From Candidatus Gastranaerophilales bacterium (lineage in GTDB: Bacteria > Cyanobacteriota > Vampirovibrionia > Gastranaerophilales > Gastranaerophilaceae), in the NCBI GenBank assembly GCA_944326535.1, contig CALVEJ010000012.1, positions 1 through 37,818 on the forward strand: a DNA stretch of 37,818 nucleotides, read 5' to 3'. The stretch's first letter is position 1. Every line of letters starts with the position of its first letter. Both the position numbers and the translations under genes were made by a program. The notes under the pieces are model-generated. The model ran no database searches. It was not told the origin of the DNA and saw only the letters and a list, made by a program, of their open reading frames with translations. Shown piece after piece: positions 33,105-37,818 of the stretch.

Positions 33105-33343
33105 GTCCGCTCGGGAAAACTGAACGTTTACCCTCGCATGTGGGCTCACTGCGTTACGCCCACGGATTTTCGCTTCTTGAAACACAAACGCTCACGAAAA
33201 GCGTGGTTTCCGTGAGCATGTGCCCTGGGTTCGGTTTTAACCTCACACGGCGGGCACATTTGATTTCGCCTCTTGAAATACGTCCGCTCGGGAAAACTGA
33301 ACGTTTACCCTCGCATGTGGGCTCACTGCGTTACGCCCACGGA
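33105..33343. repeat. Exact 62-bp direct repeat with hairpin-rich spacer
   Basis: Bases 33105-33166 and 33282-33343 are identical (start GTCCGCTCGGGAAAACTGAA, end GCCCACGGA). Each copy can form GTGGGC/GCCCAC. The 115-bp spacer has two further stems, GCTCACG/CGTGAGC and ATGTGCCC/GGGCACAT, and the elements TTTCGCTTCTTGAAA and TTTCGCCTCTTGAAA. The stop and last six codons of the convergent ABC exporter gene lie within the second copy. The gap 33002-33322 holds only the terminator and this repeat. Confidence 0.85.
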
Positions 33344-35110
33344 CGATTTCGCAAATTGCATTTCGTAGAGCTTTTTGTAGAAGCCGTTTTCTCTGCACAA
33401 TAGTTCATCGTGTGTTCCGAGTTCAACGAGTTCGCCCTCATTTATTACGGCAATTTTATCTGCATTTTTTATTGTTGAAAGTCTGTGGGCAATAACAAAA
33501 ACGGTTTTGTTTTGCATAAGGTTATCAAGCGCCTTTTGTACAATGGCTTCTGATTTGTTATCCAATGCGGAAGTTGCTTCATCGAGAATAACAATAGGAG
33601 CATCTTTTAGCATTGCTCTGGCAATAGCCACACGCTGTCTTTGACCGCCCGAAAGTGTTGTTCCTCTTTCTCCCAGTTCGGAATTCAGTCCGTCCGGCAT
33701 TTCTTCCAAAAACTCATCCAGGTGTGCCGCTCGGACAACACGGTCAATATCATCATCAGTTGCATTGAAGTTGCCCATAAGAAGATTTTCTTTTATGGTT
33801 CCGGAGAACAAGAAATTGTCCTGAAAAACAACTGATATATTGTTTCTTAATGATTCCAGCTTAATATCCCTGATATCAATTCCGTCTATTTTAATCGCAC
33901 CTGATTTTACGTCATAAAATCTTGGTATAAGATTTGCAATAGTTGTTTTGCCGCCTCCTGAATTACCCACAATTGCAACGGTTTCACCAACTTTTGCCTG
34001 TAAGTTTATATCTTTTAATACAGGAATATCTTCAACATATTCAAAGCATACATGCTCCAGCGTTACACCGTCTTTTACCCCATTTATTTCTACGGCATTT
34101 TCTTTGCTTTCAATTTCCGGCATTAAATCAAACAATTCAAACGTCCTGCACATTGAAACAAATATTGTCTGCAGACCTGTCAATGTGTTTCCGAGTGTTT
34201 TTACCGGTTTGTATAAAAGCAGTAGTGATGTGACAAAAGACAAAAGACTTCCGCTTGTCATCTGTCCCGACAATACAAGATAAGTTCCGAATGCCAGCAC
34301 AAATGCAATACCGAAAGATGCAATGGTATACATTATCGGAGACATCCAGGCTACTCTTTTGACCAGAGACATGTTTACATCAAATGAATCATGTATTTCT
34401 TTTGAAAATTTGTTGTATTGATGTTGAGCAAGATTGTATGATGTAATGATTTTGTTTCCTGCACAAGTTTCATTGAAGTCTGTTGTGATATTTCCGCCGA
34501 TTTTCATATTTTCATTTGATGCGGATTTTATTCTTTTTCTTATTAATGCAGCAGGGATAAAAGCTACACACAAAACAACAACACCGACAAGCGCAAGTTT
34601 CCAGGAGTTGTATAACATTACGCCGATTAAAGCAAATGCCCCTATTCCGGAACCCATAAGCGCTTTTAAATTGTCTAAAACACCTTTTGACGCTGTTTCC
34701 GGGTCTGACAAAAATCTTGTCAGTATAATACCGGAAGAGTTTTCATCATAAAATTTTGGATCCATCTGTACAAGTTTTTGAAACAGAGCTTTTTTTACAT
34801 CATTTGTAACTTTCTGTCCCGTCCAGCTTGTCAGATAGTCGTTCAGGTATCTTAGAACACCCTGAAGCATTGCAAAAGCAACAATGCCGAATGGTATTAA
34901 ATATGCGAGAATCATATTTTTTTTAATCAAAACTTCATCCATATAAGGTTTCAGTGCATATGCAATTACACCGTCCAGCGCTCCTACAGGCAAAGCAATG
35001 CATAAACTCAAAATTATTCTGAACAAATACGGCTTTATATATTTATATATTCTTTTGCTCAAATATGCATAGTCAAATGAATTTTCCGCTAATGTGTCTT
35101 TTAGTTTCAT
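33323..35110 (-). CDS. MsbA-type ABC exporter (half-transporter)
   Basis: This is a fused permease-ATPase half-transporter (595 residues) that works as a homodimer, probably exporting a lipid or other amphiphile. Six membrane helices fill residues 30-310. The ATPase has Walker A (GNSGGGKTT), Q-loop (VVFQDN), signature (LSGGQRQRV), Walker B (IVILDEATSALD) and switch His (IAHRLS). I start at ATG 35110, preceded by AGGAAAAAATTA, not the in-frame TTG at 35158. Its last residues SVGVTQ and its stop come from a repeat copy. It is the third gene of a regulator-kinase-exporter cluster. Confidence 0.92.
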   Translation of the reverse strand: MKLKDTLAENSFDYAYLSKRIYKYIKPYLFRIILSLCIALPVGALDGVIAYALKPYMDEVLIKKNMILAYLIPFGIVAFAMLQGVLRYLNDYLTSWTGQKVTNDVKKALFQKLVQMDPKFYDENSSGIILTRFLSDPETASKGVLDNLKALMGSGIGAFALIGVMLYNSWKLALVGVVVLCVAFIPAALIRKRIKSASNENMKIGGNITTDFNETCAGNKIITSYNLAQHQYNKFSKEIHDSFDVNMSLVKRVAWMSPIMYTIASFGIAFVLAFGTYLVLSGQMTSGSLLSFVTSLLLLYKPVKTLGNTLTGLQTIFVSMCRTFELFDLMPEIESKENAVEINGVKDGVTLEHVCFEYVEDIPVLKDINLQAKVGETVAIVGNSGGGKTTIANLIPRFYDVKSGAIKIDGIDIRDIKLESLRNNISVVFQDNFLFSGTIKENLLMGNFNATDDDIDRVVRAAHLDEFLEEMPDGLNSELGERGTTLSGGQRQRVAIARAMLKDAPIVILDEATSALDNKSEAIVQKALDNLMQNKTVFVIAHRLSTIKNADKIAVINEGELVELGTHDELLCRENGFYKKLYEMQFAKSSVGVTQ

Positions 35111-35161
35111 TAATTTTTTCCTGTCTCTATACCTGTTAAAAAATAATACCCCAAACAAAAT

Positions 35162-36850
35162 TTAAGAACAAATTGGCAGCTTTATGACAACTGTAAATAA
35201 ATTGTCTTTTGTTGATTCAAGCTCAATTGAACCGTTCATTGCTTTTATCAGTCCCTTTACAATAAACAATCCCAGTCCAGTTCCCCGTGTAGTTCTGGTT
35301 GTTTTGTCATCAATTCTTATGAATTTGCCGAACAGTTTATTCAACTTTTCAGGCGGAATATAATCGTATGCATTTGATATTCTGATTATGGCGGTATTTT
35401 TTTCTTGTTCGACTTTCACTTCTATCGGAGTATCCGGATAAGAATATTTGTATGCATTTTCCAAAATATTTATAAAAACCTGTTCTAACCTGTCATTGTC
35501 TGCAAGAATATCCGGAAAATCATCAGAAATAGATACATTAACTTCTCGTTCGGCTTTGTGTTTTGTTGACAATATTGCATCATTGATTGTATCAGCAAGG
35601 TTTACATTTTCGATTATCAAATTCAACTTTGCACCTTCAATATCAGGAATAACAAGCAAATCTTCCACCATTCTGCTCAATCTTTCCGATTGATTTTTTA
35701 TAATTTTCAATGATTTTTGTTTTGTTTCTTCATCCAGTTCAATATCCTGACGAAGAAGTCTGGAAGTGTACCCTTTTATGCTGGTCAATGGAGTTCGAAA
35801 CTCGTGGCTTACGGTATCAATCAGATTTGAACGGAATTCATCAAGTTTTTTTAGTTCCTTGTTTGAGTGTTTGAGCTGTCTGTATGTCTTGTTAATTTCA
35901 TCAGCCATTTTGTTAAATTCTTCAGCCAGAAATATTGTTTCATGAGGAGTGAAAACATTAGTTAAAAGACGAACTTTGCGTTTGTAATTTCCTTTTGACA
36001 GGGCGATAATTCCTTTAAACAACTGTCTTATATTTATATACAAATATGATGTATAAATACCGACAACAAATATTATGAACAAAGCAGATGCGCACAATGC
36101 AAGAATAATCTTATATCTTGCTGTATTGATTGTTGTTTTTGTAATGTGATGAGTTGTGTTAACAATAATTGTCATTCCTGATACGGGAAGTCTAAAGTAT
36201 GCCAGAGGCTGGTTTTTTACTTTACCGAATATTACCGCTTCATTTGTTTTGAGGTTTTTGGGCAGAGCATATGTTACTCTTTCAAAGTCCTTTTTGTTAT
36301 AATTGTGTGCGGCAACAAGTTCTTTTTTTGCATTGATGATGTAAATCTGCCTGTCGTCTTTTTTGTAGATATTGAATACCTGATCTTCAAAAACCCTTTC
36401 ATCTATAGTTGCAATTATTGCTTCTCTGTCATTGATTTTTTTTAGTATTTCTATATTTTTTTTATCTTCGCTGAAAGAAGAATAGTTTTCCCATATTTTA
36501 TATTTATCCGTGTCAGTTTTGTTGATAATTTCCAAAGATGCAAGTATTTTTGAATTTATTAAAAGATCTTTAAGATATACCTGTTTGTCGTAGTCGGATT
36601 TTATATGTTTCAAAGACAGAACAATCTGGTTGAGTTCATCTTCTCCTGATTCAGCAAATGTTTCAATATTTGATGCAATGGATTCTGAGATACTCATTGC
36701 TGAATATTGCAGCTCATTTCTGACTGCGTGCTGGTTAATGTTGTTGATAATAACTGCACTGACAGCAGTAGGAACAATTACGGCAAGCAATAGAACAATT
36801 ATAATTTGTTCTACTATTTTCAGTCTTCTTAAATCTTTGAGCTTTTTCAT
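35162..36850 (-). CDS. Membrane sensor histidine kinase
   Basis: In its 562 residues are a transmembrane helix (about 16-36), an extracytoplasmic sensor (40-240), a second helix (246-268), a HAMP linker, a HisKA domain with His349 in DTVSHEFRTPLTSIKGYTSRLL-type sequence, and a HATPase domain. The N box (NILENAYKYS) and G2 box (RGTGLGLFIV) are intact, but the G1 box reads SNAYDYIPPEKL where DxGxGI is expected. The gene starts 2 nt after the response regulator stop, so both form a two-component pair. Confidence 0.93.
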   Translation of the reverse strand: MKKLKDLRRLKIVEQIIIVLLLAVIVPTAVSAVIINNINQHAVRNELQYSAMSISESIASNIETFAESGEDELNQIVLSLKHIKSDYDKQVYLKDLLINSKILASLEIINKTDTDKYKIWENYSSFSEDKKNIEILKKINDREAIIATIDERVFEDQVFNIYKKDDRQIYIINAKKELVAAHNYNKKDFERVTYALPKNLKTNEAVIFGKVKNQPLAYFRLPVSGMTIIVNTTHHITKTTINTARYKIILALCASALFIIFVVGIYTSYLYINIRQLFKGIIALSKGNYKRKVRLLTNVFTPHETIFLAEEFNKMADEINKTYRQLKHSNKELKKLDEFRSNLIDTVSHEFRTPLTSIKGYTSRLLRQDIELDEETKQKSLKIIKNQSERLSRMVEDLLVIPDIEGAKLNLIIENVNLADTINDAILSTKHKAEREVNVSISDDFPDILADNDRLEQVFINILENAYKYSYPDTPIEVKVEQEKNTAIIRISNAYDYIPPEKLNKLFGKFIRIDDKTTRTTRGTGLGLFIVKGLIKAMNGSIELESTKDNLFTVVIKLPICS

Positions 36851-36852
36851 AA

Positions 36853-37575
36853 TTAATTCTCTTCGGCAGTTTCACTTATAGGTGTGAGTTTGTAGCCGAC
36901 ATTTGTAACCGTATGCAGGTATTTTGGGTTTTTTGTGTCTTTTTCAATTTTTTGTCTGAGTCCGCCGACATGAACTCTGACCATACGTACATCTTCATCG
37001 GAGTCATATCCCCAGACTTCATCAAGCAGTACAGCAAGAGAAACTGAATCGTTAAAATGCTGCATAAGACAATATAAAATTTCAAACTCTGTAGGAGTAA
37101 GCTTGATTTTTTTGCCTTCGATTGCTGTTTCCAAAGATTCCGGAAAAAGTTCAATATCTCCCATTTTTAAGATTTCTTTTTTAAATTCCGATTCGTTTGA
37201 TGAGTTATCCGAATTTCTTCTCAATAAAGCTTTTACACGAAGAAGAACCTCCTGAATGTCAAAAGGTTTTACAAGATAATCATCAGCGCCGCAGTCAAAG
37301 CCCTGTGTTTTATCGCCGATTGTTCCTTTTGCAGTGAGCAGAAGTACAGGTACATCCGGTTTTGCCTTTCTTAGATTTTTGCACACGTCAAAACCGTTCA
37401 TTTTGGGCATCATGACGTCAAGAAGTATTATGTCATAATAATTGTTGACAGCTTTGTTTAGCCCTTCCATACCGTCACAGGCTGTATCAACAGAATATCC
37501 GCTGTGAGCCAGGTCAAATTCCAAGAGCTCTCTTATTTCATCGTCGTCGTCAACTACCAGTATTCTTTTTTGCAT
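36853..37575 (-). CDS. OmpR-family response regulator
   Basis: The 240-residue protein has a receiver domain (acidic residues D9-D12, phosphorylation site D53 in LLDVMMP, Lys in LVKPFD) and a winged-helix DNA-binding domain (KLTPTEFEILYCLMQHFNDSV, then VRVHVGGLRQKIEKD). It should activate or repress genes when phosphorylated by the adjacent kinase, perhaps including its own operon and the exporter. An inverted repeat, CAATAT-N6-ATATTG (37595-37612), lies upstream and could be its operator. Confidence 0.95.
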   Translation of the reverse strand: MQKRILVVDDDDEIRELLEFDLAHSGYSVDTACDGMEGLNKAVNNYYDIILLDVMMPKMNGFDVCKNLRKAKPDVPVLLLTAKGTIGDKTQGFDCGADDYLVKPFDIQEVLLRVKALLRRNSDNSSNESEFKKEILKMGDIELFPESLETAIEGKKIKLTPTEFEILYCLMQHFNDSVSLAVLLDEVWGYDSDEDVRMVRVHVGGLRQKIEKDTKNPKYLHTVTNVGYKLTPISETAEEN

Positions 37576-37594
37576 AAATAACCGCCTTTATAAC

Positions 37595-37612
37595 CAATAT
37601 TTTCTCATATTG
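37595..37612. promoter_or_regulatory. Inverted repeat upstream of the response regulator
   Basis: CAATAT and ATATTG are separated by 6 nt, about 20 nt before the ATG at 37575. It is a candidate operator, possibly for autoregulation, though a 6-bp inverted repeat in AT-rich DNA can arise by chance. Confidence 0.3.
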
Positions 37613-37679
37613 ATTTTTTTTAAACAAGAATTTGTTAATAATGTTAAAATGTCCGAAAATTTTTGTGAGAAAAATATGT

Positions 37680-37818
37680 GAAGATTCTTCGCTGTGCTCA
37701 GAATGACATGGAATCGTCATCCTGAGGGTGAAACCCGAAGGATCTTTAACAATAGATTCTTCGGTCACTATGTTCCCTCAGAATGACGAAAAGTCTAAAG
37801 CCTCAGAATGACAGAGAG
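37680..37818. repeat. Dispersed 'cagaatgac' repeat, terminal copy
   Basis: Several CTCAGAATGAC units alternate with GATTCTTCG units here. 37726-37761 is the inverted copy of window bases 1-37. 37788-37818 (AGAATGACGAAAAGTCTAAA onward) matches the repeat at 16761. No gene is visible beyond 37575. Confidence 0.75.

Noticed and set aside
33033-33403. Two short + strand frames over the 62-bp repeat
   Set aside because: They are generated by the repeat itself and run into the antisense of the exporter gene.

Overview
The window looks like part of a chromosome of an uncultured gut bacterium of the Gastranaerophilales (Vampirovibrionia/'Melainabacteria', the non-photosynthetic sister lineage of Cyanobacteria). 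This is an inference. It rests on the low-GC DNA, on ordinary Gram-negative-type housekeeping genes with no photosynthesis genes, on LCP and nonulosonate-type surface genes, and on many proteins that match no common family. Several of those carry the short N-terminal '[S/N]FxA' segment I associate with this group. There is no rRNA, tRNA, CRISPR array, phage or transposase gene that I can recognise.

Layout. 1-701: a GC-richer mosaic repeat, then a promoter-dense AT-rich stretch with a possible leftward small RNA. 702-6659: a lineage-specific membrane protein, a STAS protein, rsmI, an HTH-containing unknown, a ribbon-helix-helix regulator, a CMP-sugar synthetase overlapping a DciA-like gene, and a convergent LCP transferase. 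6793-10396: the operon proB-proA-hemW. 10524-13456: a small protein, a second lineage-specific membrane protein, yidD, and a GAF histidine kinase with a single-domain receiver. 13634-16009: fba and rimO, divergent. 16011-18515: an unknown protein, then polyprenyl synthetase-lepB. 18636-22357: a CheR-like methyltransferase, a muramidase with tandem repeats, and an M49-like metallopeptidase. 22401-25367: a DMT permease-methyltransferase pair, a secreted protein, and a two-copy structured element before ybaK. 25496-30605: tkt, a dGTPase-like HD protein, ilvA and ridA. 30824-33001: a long coiled-coil protein with its own terminator. 33002-33343: a duplicated repeat that runs into the end of an ABC exporter. 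33323-37575: a leftward response regulator-kinase-exporter cluster, followed by a dispersed repeat that is an inverted copy of the window's first bases.

Themes. Metabolic genes cover proline synthesis, the pentose phosphate pathway and glycolysis, and threonine deamination with its RidA clean-up enzyme. Envelope genes (LCP, lepB, yidD, MsbA-like exporter, two kinases, muramidase, coiled-coil protein) are numerous. The observations most worth following are: (1) the twin structured element at 24696-24890, whose two copies keep the same hairpins by compensatory changes; (2) a shared TATA-rich motif upstream of four lineage-specific genes; (3) several genes whose -10 box lies only 6-10 nt from the ATG, predicting leaderless mRNAs; (4) the N-terminal '[S/N]FxA' segment on three otherwise unrelated, apparently cytosolic proteins; (5) the 725-residue coiled-coil protein with an internal signal-like segment.
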